Positions 15,686 through 24,559 are shown, counted from the stretch's first letter. The stretch: DNA of 64,000 nucleotides from Streptomyces sp. R41 (GCF_041053055.1 NZ_CP163443.1:4154001-4218000), one strand, 5' to 3'. The notes: generated by a model from the sequence alone, not told the origin. Program-made: numbers and translations.

Positions 15686-16546
15686 TCAATAGCCGCCGTG
15701 GCGCCTGCGGTGGCGCTCCTCCCGGCGCTCCCGATGGCGCTCCCTGCGCTCCTCGTGCCGTTCCCGCCGCTCCTCGTGGCGTTCGCGGATCAGGTCGCGG
15801 GCCTCGTCGAGCGCGTCGTACATGTCGCCGAGGCCGTCGCCCTGCGATGCCTGGGAGCCCTGCAACTCCTTGCGGGCCGCCTTCCGTTCGAGTTTCTCCT
15901 GACGGCGCTCCTCCTTGATGCGGAGCCGCTCGGCGCGGGTCAGCTTGCGTTCGACGCCGACGCCGCCCCAGAAGGCGAAGCCGGTGACGATCACGCGGGG
16001 GGCGCCGGGCTCCCCGGGCTGCCCCTCCTCGCGATGGTCGAAGCCGCCCATGACGCCGATGCCACGCACGACGACCTCGACGCCGGGCGGTACGACGACG
16101 TTCATCCCGCCCATGACGGCGACGCAGTTGATGACGACCTCGCGGTCCGCGAAGTTCGCCTCGCGCAGGTCGATCTCGCCGCCGCCCATGAAGGCGAAGG
16201 AGTTGAAGCGCCGCGGCACGGTCCAGCGCCCTTTGCGCTCGAACCCCGACAGGATCGCGACACCCCACGAGGACGAACCCTCGCCGCCGACGATCCGGCC
16301 TGCCCAACTCCCGCTCTCCGCAGGCTGCTTGACCATGGAGATGGGCGCCACGGCCGCCGGGCCCGGCAGATCGCGGGTGATCGGCGTCAGCTCCCCGTAC
16401 GTGCGTGCCTTGTACGTCGCCTCCAGCCGCTCCTCGAACTCCTCCATGTCGAGGCGGCCCTCCGCGAGGGCGTCCCTCAGCTGTTCGGCGACACGTTCAC
16501 GATCGGCGTCGGAGGCACGCAGCTCCGGGAGTTCGTCGTCGGTCAT
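15686..16546 (-). CDS. DUF1707 protein with LiaF-like C-terminal region
   Basis: 286 aa from the ATG at 16546, which has TAGGCT 7 nt upstream (leaderless). The N-terminal DUF1707 domain (LRASDADRERVAEQLRDAL, LDMEEFEERLEATYKARTYGEL) is followed by a beta-rich domain like the cell-wall-active antibiotic response family (MGGGEIDLREANF, AVMGGMNVVVPPGVEV, GIGVMGGF, GFAFWGGVGV). The C-terminus is a highly charged Arg/Glu repeat (RHEERRE units). It probably senses envelope state at the membrane; function inferred from family only. Confidence 0.85.
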   Translation of the reverse strand: MTDDELPELRASDADRERVAEQLRDALAEGRLDMEEFEERLEATYKARTYGELTPITRDLPGPAAVAPISMVKQPAESGSWAGRIVGGEGSSSWGVAILSGFERKGRWTVPRRFNSFAFMGGGEIDLREANFADREVVINCVAVMGGMNVVVPPGVEVVVRGIGVMGGFDHREEGQPGEPGAPRVIVTGFAFWGGVGVERKLTRAERLRIKEERRQEKLERKAARKELQGSQASQGDGLGDMYDALDEARDLIRERHEERRERHEERRERHRERREERHRRRHGGY

Positions 16547-16609
16547 GTACAGCAGCCTACGAGTTCCCCGGCCCGCGGGCCATGCGGCCCGCCATTCCTC
16601 CAAAGCTCG

Positions 16610-17620
16610 CTACGAGACCGCTTTCTCCGCGCCGTCCTGTGCGTACATCTTGGCAATGACCGCCTCGATGTCCGGCTCCCGCACCGAAAGATCCACCAGC
16701 GGATACTCCGCCGCGATCCGCGCCACGAGCGGAGCCGCCGACTGAGCGGCGGGGAAGGCGAGCCACTGCCGCGGTCCCTCCACCTTCACCACCCGCGCCG
16801 ACTCCACCTCGATCGGCAAAAGCTCCCGCTCCAGGTCCACGACCAGTGTCCGCTCGCTCTCCCCCACCTCGTGCAGCCCGGTCAGCGGACCGTCGTACAT
16901 CAGCCGCCCGTGGTCGATGACCATCACCCGCCGGCACAGCTGCTCGATGTCGGTGAGGTCGTGCGTGGTGAGCAGGACGGTCGTGCCGCGCTCGGCGTTC
17001 AGCTCGCGCAGGAACTCCCGTACCCGCGCCTTGCTGATCACGTCGAGGCCGATCGTCGGCTCGTCGAGGTAGAGCACCTCCGGGTCGTGCAGCAGCGCGG
17101 CCGCGATGTCGCCGCGCATCCGCTGCCCCAGGGAGAGCTGGCGTACGGGGACGTCCAACAGATCGGACAATTCAAGGAGTTCGACACAACGGTCGAGGTT
17201 CTCGCGGTAACGCCCGTCCGGGATTCGGTACATGCGGTGCATCAGCCGGTACGAGTCGATCAGCGGAAGGTCCCACCACAGGGTCGTACGCTGCCCGAAC
17301 ACGACCCCGATGCGCTGCGCGAGCCGCGTCCGCTCGCGCGACGGGTCGATGCCCGCGACGCGCAGCCGGCCACCGCTCGGCGTGAGGATGCCGGTCAGCA
17401 TCTTGATGGTGGTCGACTTGCCCGCGCCGTTCGGGCCGATGTAGCCGACCATCTCACCGCGCGGCACGGTGAAGGAGAGGGAGTCGACGGCGCGCACCTG
17501 CCGTCGCTCACTGCGCAGGAAGCCGGTCTTCTTGCGCACGGCGAAGACCTTCTCGACACCGTCGAGCTCGATGAAGTCACCTTCCGCGCCGCTGAATTCA
17601 CTGTCCACGCCGACCGCCAC
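16610..17620 (-). CDS. ABC-2 type transporter ATP-binding protein
   Basis: About 336 aa. Walker A GPNGAGKST, Q-loop in GVVFGQRTTLWWDLP, signature LSLGQRMRGD, Walker B VLYLDEPTIGLD and switch His in LLTTHDLTD are all intact. The C-terminal 80 residues form the accessory domain of this subfamily (COG4586-like). It is the last gene of a three-gene operon with two permeases. GTG at 17620 is preferred because GGGAG lies upstream. Substrate unknown; such exporters often carry drugs or polysaccharide/lipid. Confidence 0.92.
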   Translation of the reverse strand: MAVGVDSEFSGAEGDFIELDGVEKVFAVRKKTGFLRSERRQVRAVDSLSFTVPRGEMVGYIGPNGAGKSTTIKMLTGILTPSGGRLRVAGIDPSRERTRLAQRIGVVFGQRTTLWWDLPLIDSYRLMHRMYRIPDGRYRENLDRCVELLELSDLLDVPVRQLSLGQRMRGDIAAALLHDPEVLYLDEPTIGLDVISKARVREFLRELNAERGTTVLLTTHDLTDIEQLCRRVMVIDHGRLMYDGPLTGLHEVGESERTLVVDLERELLPIEVESARVVKVEGPRQWLAFPAAQSAAPLVARIAAEYPLVDLSVREPDIEAVIAKMYAQDGAEKAVS

Positions 17621-17630
17621 GTCCAACTCC

Positions 17631-18503
17631 CTAACTCCCCGTACTCCGATACGACCGAAGCCCCGCGCGCCAGGCGACCCCGGCCAGCGCACAGCAGCCC
17701 GCCGCCACCAGCGGCGGTGTGAAGGCGACCCACGTCGGCAGGCCGAGCGGATAGGGCCGCCCCAGCACGTACAGCGCGGGCAGCCAGTTGACGAAGGCGA
17801 GCGGGAGCACGAAGGTCACCCCGCGCAGCAGGTCCTTGGCGAAGACGGTCGGCGGGTACTGCAGGAGCGTACTGCCGCCGTATGTGAAGGAGTTCTGCAC
17901 CTCGGAGGCGTCCTGTGCGACGAACTGGAAGGCGGCGCCCGCCACGAACACGGCCGAGAAGATCGCGCCGCCGCTCAGCAGCATCAGCGGGATCAGCAGC
18001 ACCTTCAGCGGCGTCCAGGAGATGTCGAGCGCGGCGACCGCGTACCCGAAGACCAGCAGCCCCTGGGTGATCCGGCCGAGGCGGCGCAGCGCGAAACGGT
18101 CCGCGGCGACCTGGGCGAGGACGGGCACGGGGCGCACCAGGAGCGTGTCCAGCGTGCCGTCGCGCACCCGGCGCCCGAGCCGGTCCATCGAGCCGAGCGT
18201 CAGGTCGGCGAGCCCGAAGGCGGTGCCCGCGACGCCGTACAGGAAGGCGACCTCGGGGAGGCTGTAACCGCCGAGCCGGTCGACCTGGGAGAACATCAGC
18301 AGGATCGCGACGAAGTCGAGGGCGGTCGCCGCGAAGTTGCCGAACGTGGTCATCGCGAACGAGGCGCGGTAGGCCATCGTGGAGCGGATCCACATGGCGG
18401 CGATCATGCGGTAGGCGCGCACTCCGTCCCGTACGCGGGCGTACGCACCCTGCCTCTCGGGCCAGGAAGCCGGCCGCGTCCTCTCGTGCACCGGGCTAGC
18501 CAC
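17631..18503 (-). CDS. ABC-2 type permease (COG3694-like)
   Basis: A 290-aa membrane protein with about six hydrophobic segments (FGNFAATALDFVAILLMF, LLVFGYAVAALDI, LIPLMLLSGGAIFSAVFVAG and others). The cytosolic loop DRLGRRVRDGTLDTLLVRPVP is typical for this permease family. It overlaps the upstream permease gene by 8 nt and is followed closely by the ATPase gene. Forms a heterodimeric exporter with its neighbour. Confidence 0.9.
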   Translation of the reverse strand: MASPVHERTRPASWPERQGAYARVRDGVRAYRMIAAMWIRSTMAYRASFAMTTFGNFAATALDFVAILLMFSQVDRLGGYSLPEVAFLYGVAGTAFGLADLTLGSMDRLGRRVRDGTLDTLLVRPVPVLAQVAADRFALRRLGRITQGLLVFGYAVAALDISWTPLKVLLIPLMLLSGGAIFSAVFVAGAAFQFVAQDASEVQNSFTYGGSTLLQYPPTVFAKDLLRGVTFVLPLAFVNWLPALYVLGRPYPLGLPTWVAFTPPLVAAGCCALAGVAWRAGLRSYRSTGS

Positions 18504-19296
18504 CCTGCACCACCACCCTCCGCGTAGCCACCGACTGGACCAGCCGCCCGGCCGCCAGCAGGCCGACAGCCCAGGCCGCCTGGAACGCGTACGTGGCCAG
18601 CGGGTCGGCGGTTCCGAGCAGGACGTCCACCGGCGCCTGGATCAGCGACGACCAGGGCAGGGCCCGTACGACCTCGCCGAACGTGCCCGGGAAGACGTTG
18701 AGCGGCAGCAGCATCCCCGAGCAGAAGATCCCCGCGATCCAGGCCAGTTGCGCCGCGCCCGCCCCGTCGAGGAGCCAGAACGCGGACAGCGCCACCAGGA
18801 AGCGGAGGGCGAAGCTGACGACGACCCCGAGGAGGACCGCGACGAGGAAGGCGATCCAGGTCAGCGGGGAGGCGGGCAGCGCCAGGTCGAAGAAGACCGC
18901 GCCGAAGGCGAGCGGGACCACCCCGCGCCCGAGCAGGTGGAACAGCGCCCGGCCCGTGTCCTGCGCCAGCCACCACAGCTGGAGGTCGGCGGGCCGGTAC
19001 AGGTCGATCGCGATGTCACCCGTACGGATTCTCTCGATCAGCTCGTCCTCGAAGCCGCCGCCCATCACCGCCACCACCATGAGCAGCGCCTGGCCCAGCC
19101 ACACATAAGTGAGCGCCTGTGCCTGGTCGTAGCCGCCGAGGTGCGGCTTGGTCTCCCACAGCGCGATGAAGACGTACGCCAGGATCAGCCCGAAGACCGT
19201 GTTGGTGAACACCCCCGCCGCCGTGGCCGTCCGATAGGTGGCGAAGCGCCGGAACCCGCCCATCGCGACGGCCGCGTACAACCGCCCTGTGCCCAC
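18496..19296 (-). CDS. ABC-2 type permease (COG4587-like), first gene of operon
   Basis: A 266-aa integral membrane protein with six segments and the matching loop ELIERIRTGDIAIDLYRPADLQ. The pair of half-permeases plus one ATPase is a common actinobacterial exporter. The operon is convergent with nothing upstream; 19297-19498, shared with the divergent penicillin-binding protein gene, holds the promoters but no gene. Confidence 0.9.
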   Translation of the reverse strand: MGTGRLYAAVAMGGFRRFATYRTATAAGVFTNTVFGLILAYVFIALWETKPHLGGYDQAQALTYVWLGQALLMVVAVMGGGFEDELIERIRTGDIAIDLYRPADLQLWWLAQDTGRALFHLLGRGVVPLAFGAVFFDLALPASPLTWIAFLVAVLLGVVVSFALRFLVALSAFWLLDGAGAAQLAWIAGIFCSGMLLPLNVFPGTFGEVVRALPWSSLIQAPVDVLLGTADPLATYAFQAAWAVGLLAAGRLVQSVATRRVVVQGG

Positions 19297-19498
19297 AACT
19301 CCGCCCCTCTTCGCCGCGTTGAGCCAAAGCGCAGGAGCCTAGCCCCGGGTTGACGTGGCCCGCCAGGCATTTTCCGGGCGCGACGCGTGCCGGGCCGAGG
19401 GAACGGAACGCTTGGTGCGACAGTCTTCAAGAGGGGGCGCACAAGGCGTACGAGGGCGTACGGGAACGTACGCACGCGAAACAGGAGTCCGGCGACAA

Positions 19499-22018
19499 AT
19501 GAGCGACGAGCCGCAGCCGAAGCAGAACAGCCAGGGCTGGGCACCCAGGGATCCGGCACCGGGACCGGGACCGGGACGGGAACCTGGATCGGGACCGGGA
19601 CAGGCATCGGGACCCGCATCGGCACCGGGGTCGGCACCGCAGAGTGCACCGGGCAAGCCCGGCAAGGAGCCGAAGCGGAAGCGCACCGGGTGGCGCCGGC
19701 TCGTCCCGACCTGGCGGATCGTGCTCGGCACGTTCCTCGGCGTGATACTGCTCCTGATCGGCCTCTTCGCGCTCGGCTACTACCTGGTGAAGATCCCGCC
19801 CGCGAACGCCGCCGCGACCAAGCAGAGCAACGTCTACCTGTACGCGGACGGCAGCCAGCTCGCCCGCGACGGCGAGGTCAACCGGGAGAACGTGTCGCTC
19901 GCGCAGATCTCCAAGGACGCCCAGCACGCGACCCTCGCCGCCGAGGACCGCGACTTCTACTCCGAGTCGGCCGTCGACCCCACGGCGATGATCCGCGCCG
20001 CCTGGAACACGGTCACCGGCAAGGGCAAGCAGTCCGGCTCGACGATCACCCAGCAGTACGTGAAGAACTACTACCTGGGCCAGGAACAGACGGCCACGCG
20101 GAAGTTCAAGGAGTTCTTCATCTCCATCAAGCTCGACCGCGAGAAGAGCAAGGACGACATCCTCGAGGGCTACCTCAACACCAGCTACTACGGCCGCAAC
20201 GCGTACGGCATCCAGGCCGCCGCCCAGGCCTACTACGGCGTCGACGCCAAGGATCTGACGGTGGGCCAGGGCGCCTACCTCGCGGCGCTCCTCAACGCGC
20301 CCAGCGAGTACGACGTGATCGCGCACCCCGAGAACAAGGCCGCGGCCGTCGCCCGCTGGAACTACGTACTCGACGGCATGGTCAAGAAGAAGTGGCTGAC
20401 CCAGTCGGACCGGAACGACGTGAAGTTCCCGATGCCGAAGCAGGCCAAGGGCTCGGCGGGCATGTCGGGGCAGCGCGGCTACCTGGTGCAGGCCGTCAAG
20501 GACTACCTGACGAGCAACAAGATCCTCGACGAGGACAGCCTCGCCATCGGCGGCTACCGCATCACGACCACCCTGCAGAAGCCCAGACAGGACGCCTTCG
20601 TGAAGGCCGTCGACGACCAGGTGATGGACCAGCTCGACAAGAAGAACCGCAAGGTCGACAACTACGTCCGCGCGGGCGGCGTCGCCATCGACCCGTCCAG
20701 CGGCAAGGTCGTCGCGATGTACGGCGGCATCGACTACACCAAGCAGTACGTCAACAACGCGACCCGCCGCGACTACCAAGTCGGCTCCACCTTCAAGCCG
20801 TTCGTGTTCACCTCGGCCGTGCAGAACGGCTCGACGACGCAGGACGGCCGCACCATCACCCCGAACACCATCTACGACGGCACCAACAAGCGCCCCGTGC
20901 AGGGCTGGAGCGGCGGCTACTACGCGCCCGAGAACGAGGACGGCCGCTCGTACGGCGACATCACCGTGCGCACCGCCACCGACAAGTCCGTGAACGCGGT
21001 GTACGCGCAGATGGCCGTGGACGTCGGCTCGGACAAGGTCAAACAGACGGGCATCAGCCTCGGCATCCCGTCCGACACCCCCGACCTGACCGCCTCCCCG
21101 TCCATCGCGCTCGGCTCGGCCACCGCCAGCGTCCTCGACATGACGGAGGCGTACGCCACGCTCGCGAACCACGGCAAGCACGGCACGTACACACTCATCG
21201 AGAAGATCACCAAGGACGGCGCGGCGGATGTGGAGCTGCCGGACAAGGACACGAAGCAGGCGGTGAGCCGGGAGGCCGCGGACACGACCACGTCCATCCT
21301 GCGGAGCGTCGTCGAGGGCGGCACCGGAACGGCCGCGCTGGCCGCCGACCGCCCCGCCGCGGGCAAGACCGGCACGGCCGAGGAGGACCAGGCCGCCTGG
21401 TTCGCGGGCTACACCCCCGACCTCGCCACCGTCGTCGCCGTCATGGGCCAGGACCCCGACACGGGCGCCCACAAGTCCCTGTACGGCGCGCTCGGCCAGA
21501 ACCGCATCAACGGCGGCGGCTACCCCGCCCAGATCTGGGCCCAGTTCACGAAGGCCGCCCTCAAGGGCACCCCCGCGACGGACTTCGACCTCCGGCTCCA
21601 GCCGGGTGCCGAGCAGCAGGAGCTCCCGACGCTCGAACCCAGCACGCCGCCCACCGACGGCCAGGACAACGGCGGCACGGCGACGGGCGGCCGGGACACC
21701 CAAGGCCAGACCGAGGGGCAGACCGAGGGGCAGACGCAGGGCCAGACCGAGGGGCAGAGCGAAGGCCAGTCCCAGGGGCAGACCGAAGGGCAGACTCAGG
21801 GCCAGTCCCAGGGGCAGACCCAAGGCCAGACGAACGGCGGCACCACCACGGAGGGCACCACGGACGGCGGCACCACGGGAGGGACGACGGAGGGCGGGAC
21901 GACCGACGGCGGTACGACGGACGGCGGGGACACTGACGGCGGGAGCACGGACGGCGGGACGACGGGGTCCAACGCCGGGGCAGGGCCGCTCAGCGGGCTC
22001 ACCTCACGAAAACACTGA
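19499..22018 (+). CDS. class A penicillin-binding protein with GQ-repeat tail
   Basis: An 839-aa bifunctional peptidoglycan synthase. The cytoplasmic N-terminus is Pro/Gly-rich (GPGPG repeats, residues 20-50) and is followed by one membrane anchor (about 74-95). The GT51 glycosyltransferase has catalytic Glu149 in AAEDRDFY and GSTITQQYVKNYYL. The transpeptidase has S430-TFK433, S497-V-N499 and K623-T-G. After residue 720 the tail is low-complexity: GQT[E/Q] tetrapeptide units, then GGTT[D/E]G units. Start ATG at 19499. The tail is probably an extended wall-spanning region. Confidence 0.95.
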   Translation: MSDEPQPKQNSQGWAPRDPAPGPGPGREPGSGPGQASGPASAPGSAPQSAPGKPGKEPKRKRTGWRRLVPTWRIVLGTFLGVILLLIGLFALGYYLVKIPPANAAATKQSNVYLYADGSQLARDGEVNRENVSLAQISKDAQHATLAAEDRDFYSESAVDPTAMIRAAWNTVTGKGKQSGSTITQQYVKNYYLGQEQTATRKFKEFFISIKLDREKSKDDILEGYLNTSYYGRNAYGIQAAAQAYYGVDAKDLTVGQGAYLAALLNAPSEYDVIAHPENKAAAVARWNYVLDGMVKKKWLTQSDRNDVKFPMPKQAKGSAGMSGQRGYLVQAVKDYLTSNKILDEDSLAIGGYRITTTLQKPRQDAFVKAVDDQVMDQLDKKNRKVDNYVRAGGVAIDPSSGKVVAMYGGIDYTKQYVNNATRRDYQVGSTFKPFVFTSAVQNGSTTQDGRTITPNTIYDGTNKRPVQGWSGGYYAPENEDGRSYGDITVRTATDKSVNAVYAQMAVDVGSDKVKQTGISLGIPSDTPDLTASPSIALGSATASVLDMTEAYATLANHGKHGTYTLIEKITKDGAADVELPDKDTKQAVSREAADTTTSILRSVVEGGTGTAALAADRPAAGKTGTAEEDQAAWFAGYTPDLATVVAVMGQDPDTGAHKSLYGALGQNRINGGGYPAQIWAQFTKAALKGTPATDFDLRLQPGAEQQELPTLEPSTPPTDGQDNGGTATGGRDTQGQTEGQTEGQTQGQTEGQSEGQSQGQTEGQTQGQSQGQTQGQTNGGTTTEGTTDGGTTGGTTEGGTTDGGTTDGGDTDGGSTDGGTTGSNAGAGPLSGLTSRKH

Positions 22019-22070
22019 GTAAGGTCGAGAACGGAGGAAGGCCGGGAACACTGAGCAAGGCCAGTCCCGG

Positions 22071-22196
22071 CTGATCAGTGGCCGGACCCGGCTGATCAGT
22101 GGCCGGACCCGGCTGATCGGTGGCGGGTCCCGGCTGATCGGTGGCGGGTCCCGGCTGATCGGTGGCCCGAGGTGACTGATCAGTGGCCGGAGGTGA
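22071..22196. repeat. six 21-bp tandem repeats running into the gdx 3' end
   Basis: CTGATC recurs at 22071, 22092, 22113, 22134, 22155 and 22176, exactly 21 bp apart, with unit CTGATCAGTGGCCGGACCC plus GG. The last copy is the end of the gdx coding region (stop at 22180-22182). Copies 3-5 have drifted to TCGGTGGCGGG. A looser repeat AACACTGAG[T/C]AAGG (22011, 22047) copies the end of the penicillin-binding protein gene. Confidence 0.85.
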
Positions 22197-22500
22197 CCTT
22201 CAGCCCCACCACGGCCACCAGCAGCAGACAGACGAAGAAGATCCGGGCGGCGGTCGCCGGCTCACCGAGCACGACCATGCCGAGCACCGCCGCCCCGGCC
22301 GCGCCGATGCCGACCCAGACGCCGTAGGCGGTGCCGATGGGCAGGGATTTGGCGGCGTACGACAGCAGGACCATGCTCGCGACGATGCCCGCGCCCGTGA
22401 GGACGCTCGGGACGAGCCGGGTGAATCCGTCGGTGTACTTCATACCGATCGACCAGCCGACTTCCAGCAGGCCGGCGACGAGCAGCAGAACCCAGGCCAT
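22180..22500 (-). CDS. gdx: guanidinium exporter, SMR family
   Basis: A 106-aa four-helix small multidrug-resistance protein. Glu13-type membrane carboxylate in LLEVGWSIGMKYTDGFTRLVPS is the Gdx/SugE signature rather than EmrE. The other helices are visible (GIVASMVLLSYAAKSLP, YGVWVGIGAAGAAVLG, IFFVCLLLVAVVGLKV). It exports guanidinium in exchange for protons, as a dimer. ATG at 22500 follows GGAGGTGCC. A guanidine-III riboswitch lies in the leader, which fixes the physiological ligand. Confidence 0.93.
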   Translation of the reverse strand: MAWVLLLVAGLLEVGWSIGMKYTDGFTRLVPSVLTGAGIVASMVLLSYAAKSLPIGTAYGVWVGIGAAGAAVLGMVVLGEPATAARIFFVCLLLVAVVGLKVTSGH

Positions 22501-22532
22501 GAGAGGCACCTCCGTGATCGATCAACAGGGGT

Positions 22533-22592
22533 GCGTCGTCTTTGCCCGGAGGCCCTTCGGCTCTCCGCCCGGTACGGCGCGTCTCGTCGGGG
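22533..22592 (-). ncRNA. guanidine-III riboswitch (ykkC-III)
   Basis: The minus strand reads CCCCGACGAGACGCGCCGT, then ACCGGG, a variable hairpin, and finally GGCAAAGACGACGC. This follows the Thermobifida fusca guanidine-III aptamer, as I recall it: P1 CCGG/CCGG, GACGAGGUGCGCCGUACC, and a 3' ACAAGACGGCGC that forms the pseudoknot with GCGCCG. The P1 arms CCCG/CGGG pair. The pseudoknot arms GCGCCGT/ACGACGC pair with one mismatch. It is 32 nt upstream of gdx, the usual target; its 3' strand is close to the ribosome site, suggesting translational control. Confidence 0.82.
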
Positions 22593-22619
22593 TCCTTCAA
22601 AGGTAGCAAAGGAACGGCA

Positions 22620-22653
22620 AAAGGGGCTGGTGACGACGGTCACCAGCCCCTTT
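22620..22653 (-). terminator. intrinsic terminator of the groES-like gene
   Basis: AAAGGGGCTGGTGAC and GTCACCAGCCCCTTT form a perfect 15-bp stem with a 4-nt loop, followed on the minus strand by T residues. It separates the GroES-like gene from the gdx leader. Confidence 0.8.
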
Positions 22654-22682
22654 CACCTGCGATCCGCAGGCAAAGTCAGTCG

Positions 22683-23039
22683 TTACAAGTACAGGCCCGT
22701 CGAGTCCTCGGACCCCTCGAACCGGTCCGCGGCCACCGCGTGCAGATCCCGCTCGCGCATCAGCACATACGCGATCCCGCGCACCTCGACCTCGGCGCGG
22801 TCCTCCGGGTCGTACAGGACGCGGTCGCCCGGCTCCACCGTCCGGACGTTCTGCCCGACCGCGACGACCTCGGCCCAGGCGAGGCGCCGGCCGACGGCCG
22901 CCGTCGCGGGGATCAGGATGCCGCCGCCGGAACGCCGCTCGCCCTCGGCGGCGTCCTGCCGCACGAGCACGCGGTCGTGCAGCATCCGGATGGGCAACTT
23001 GTCGTGCTGGGTGCTGTGCTTTTCCCGATTGGCGCTCAC
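22683..23039 (-). CDS. GroES-like co-chaperonin paralogue
   Basis: A 118-aa protein with a polar N-terminal extension and then the Cpn10 fold: LPIRMLHDRVLVRQD, RRSGGGILIPATA, WAEVVAVGQN, GDRVLYDPEDRAEVEVRG, YVLMRERDLHAV. The mobile-loop region is GERRSGGG. There is no groEL beside it, so it is not the main groES. The GTG start has AACCTA on the plus strand, i.e. TAGGTT 6 nt upstream: leaderless. Confidence 0.85.
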   Translation of the reverse strand: MSANREKHSTQHDKLPIRMLHDRVLVRQDAAEGERRSGGGILIPATAAVGRRLAWAEVVAVGQNVRTVEPGDRVLYDPEDRAEVEVRGIAYVLMRERDLHAVAADRFEGSEDSTGLYL

Positions 23040-23082
23040 GCCCTGAACCTACCTGCCTCGGCCGCTTTCGTACGTCGGTGGG

Positions 23083-23421
23083 TCAGCTCTTGCGTCGCCG
23101 CGAGCCCACGGCGAGCAGCCCGACGATCCCCACCACGACCAGGGCCGCCGGCACGATGCGCTCCAGCCGCGGCGCGCCGTCCTCCGTCACGAGCTGGCCC
23201 TTCACATCGCTGACGACGCGGTTGACGCCGACGTAGGCGCGCCCCAGCGTGTGATCGATGTTGGAGACGACCTTGGCCTTGGCGTCCCCGACGATCGTCT
23301 TCGGGTGCACGCGCACGCCGAGCTCGTCGAGCGTCTCGGCGAGAGTTTCACGGCGGCGCTTGATGTCCGCCTCGATCTGCGCCGGAGTCCTGGTATCCGA
23401 CGTTCTCGACGTATCCGACAC
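23083..23421 (-). CDS. DUF3618 membrane-associated protein
   Basis: A 112-aa protein. The signature TPAQIEADIKRRRETLAETLDELGVRVHP opens the DUF3618 domain. A C-terminal membrane segment IVPAALVVVGIVGLLAVGSRRRKS ends it. Such proteins are often encoded with other small envelope proteins; function unknown. Divergent from bcp. Confidence 0.88.
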   Translation of the reverse strand: MSDTSRTSDTRTPAQIEADIKRRRETLAETLDELGVRVHPKTIVGDAKAKVVSNIDHTLGRAYVGVNRVVSDVKGQLVTEDGAPRLERIVPAALVVVGIVGLLAVGSRRRKS

Positions 23422-23554
23422 CGCGCTGCCTCCGTGGTCGTGTCCGAGTCCCTACAGTCGACAGTCTGTCAGCTCGGACCGAGCCGCACCCCCCGGCACC
23501 CCCCATTACGCTCGTTCCGTATCCGTATCCATCCCCCGGCCACGTGAGGTACCG

Positions 23555-24022
23555 ATGAGCGAGCGACTCCAGCCCGGCGACACCGCCCCCGCCTTCACCC
23601 TGCCCGACGCCGACGGCAACGAGGTCTCCCTCGCCGACCACAAGGGCCGCAAGGTCATCGTCTACTTCTACCCAGCCGCCCTGACCCCCGGCTGCACGAA
23701 GGAGGCCTGCGACTTCACGGACAACCTCGACGTCCTCGCGAGCGCCGGCTACGACGTCATCGGCGTCTCCCCCGACAAGCCCGAGAAGCTCGCCAAGTTC
23801 CGCGAGAAGGAGAACCTGAAGGTCACGCTCGTCGGCGACCCCGACACGACCGTCATCGAGGCCTACGGCGCCTACGGCGAGAAGAAGAACTACGGCAAGA
23901 CGTACGTCGGCGTCATCCGCTCCACGATCGTCGTGGACGAGGAGGGCAAGGTCGAGCGGGCCCTGTACAACGTGAAGGCGACCGGCCACGTCGCCAAGAT
24001 CATCAAGGACCTGGGGATCTGA
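23555..24022 (+). CDS. bcp: thioredoxin-dependent thiol peroxidase
   Basis: A 155-aa BCP/PrxQ peroxiredoxin. TPGCTKEACDF holds the peroxidatic Cys47 and resolving Cys52, five residues apart, as in the alpha PrxQ group. It reduces peroxides in the cytoplasm using thioredoxin. ATG at 23555 with GTGAGG upstream. Convergent with the acetyltransferase gene. Confidence 0.95.
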   Translation: MSERLQPGDTAPAFTLPDADGNEVSLADHKGRKVIVYFYPAALTPGCTKEACDFTDNLDVLASAGYDVIGVSPDKPEKLAKFREKENLKVTLVGDPDTTVIEAYGAYGEKKNYGKTYVGVIRSTIVVDEEGKVERALYNVKATGHVAKIIKDLGI

Positions 24023-24045
24023 GGTCCGGCCCCGGGGATCCGGGG

Positions 24046-24531
24046 TCAGAAGGAGATCCACACGTCGGGAAGCAGGTCCGGTCGCGCCGGCACCGGCCTG
24101 CGCTCCTCGGTCCAGTCATCCCCGGCAATCTCGGCGGCGACACGGCGCCAGAAGCACACGGCGGTCGGGTTGTTGTCCTGAAAGGCCACCCCCCAGGGGC
24201 CCGGGTGCCGGGCGACGACTTCCCGGACGGCCCGCAGCCCGATCCCCTGTCGCCGGGCCCCGCTCACGACGAAGAAGCTGCTGAGCACGCGGGCCGGGCC
24301 GTTCAGGCCGCGCACGAACACGAAGCCGACCGGATGTTCCCCGCTCGCCACCAGATACGGCACCCGGTCGGCATCGGTGAACGCCGCGTCCAGCCGCTCA
24401 CTGCGGAACGTCCCGTCCGGGTTGGGCAGCACGCCCCGAAACCCGGACATGTCGTGCTGGAACAGCGGCCACAGACGCTCCAGCACAGGACGGTCGGCGG
24501 CGTCCGCACGACGCACGGTGATGTCGAGCAT
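24046..24531 (-). CDS. GNAT-family acetyltransferase
   Basis: A 161-aa protein: ITVRRADAADRPVLERLW start, central VGFVFVRGLNG strand, and the acetyl-CoA-binding SGARRQGIGLRAVREVVARHPG. The C-terminus includes DNNPTAVCFWRRVA. The substrate is unknown. AGGAGGAGC directly precedes the ATG at 24531. A terminator-like hairpin lies in the leader. Confidence 0.9.
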   Translation of the reverse strand: MLDITVRRADAADRPVLERLWPLFQHDMSGFRGVLPNPDGTFRSERLDAAFTDADRVPYLVASGEHPVGFVFVRGLNGPARVLSSFFVVSGARRQGIGLRAVREVVARHPGPWGVAFQDNNPTAVCFWRRVAAEIAGDDWTEERRPVPARPDLLPDVWISF

Positions 24532-24559
24532 GCTCCTCCTCCTATGGTTTGCGGGCACG

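Noticed and set aside
15698..17722. A 674-codon plus-strand frame across the DUF1707 and ABC ATPase genes
   Set aside because: Opposite strand carries two genes with intact motifs; the long frame is a shadow.
19427..21823. A 798-codon open frame antisense to the penicillin-binding protein gene
   Set aside because: High-GC shadow frame; composition is Val/Gly/Leu/Arg-rich with no domain, while the plus strand has all PBP motifs.
22071..22196. Six regularly spaced 21-bp repeats resembling a small CRISPR
   Set aside because: Repeats are directly adjacent without spacers and derive from the gdx 3' end; no cas genes are present.
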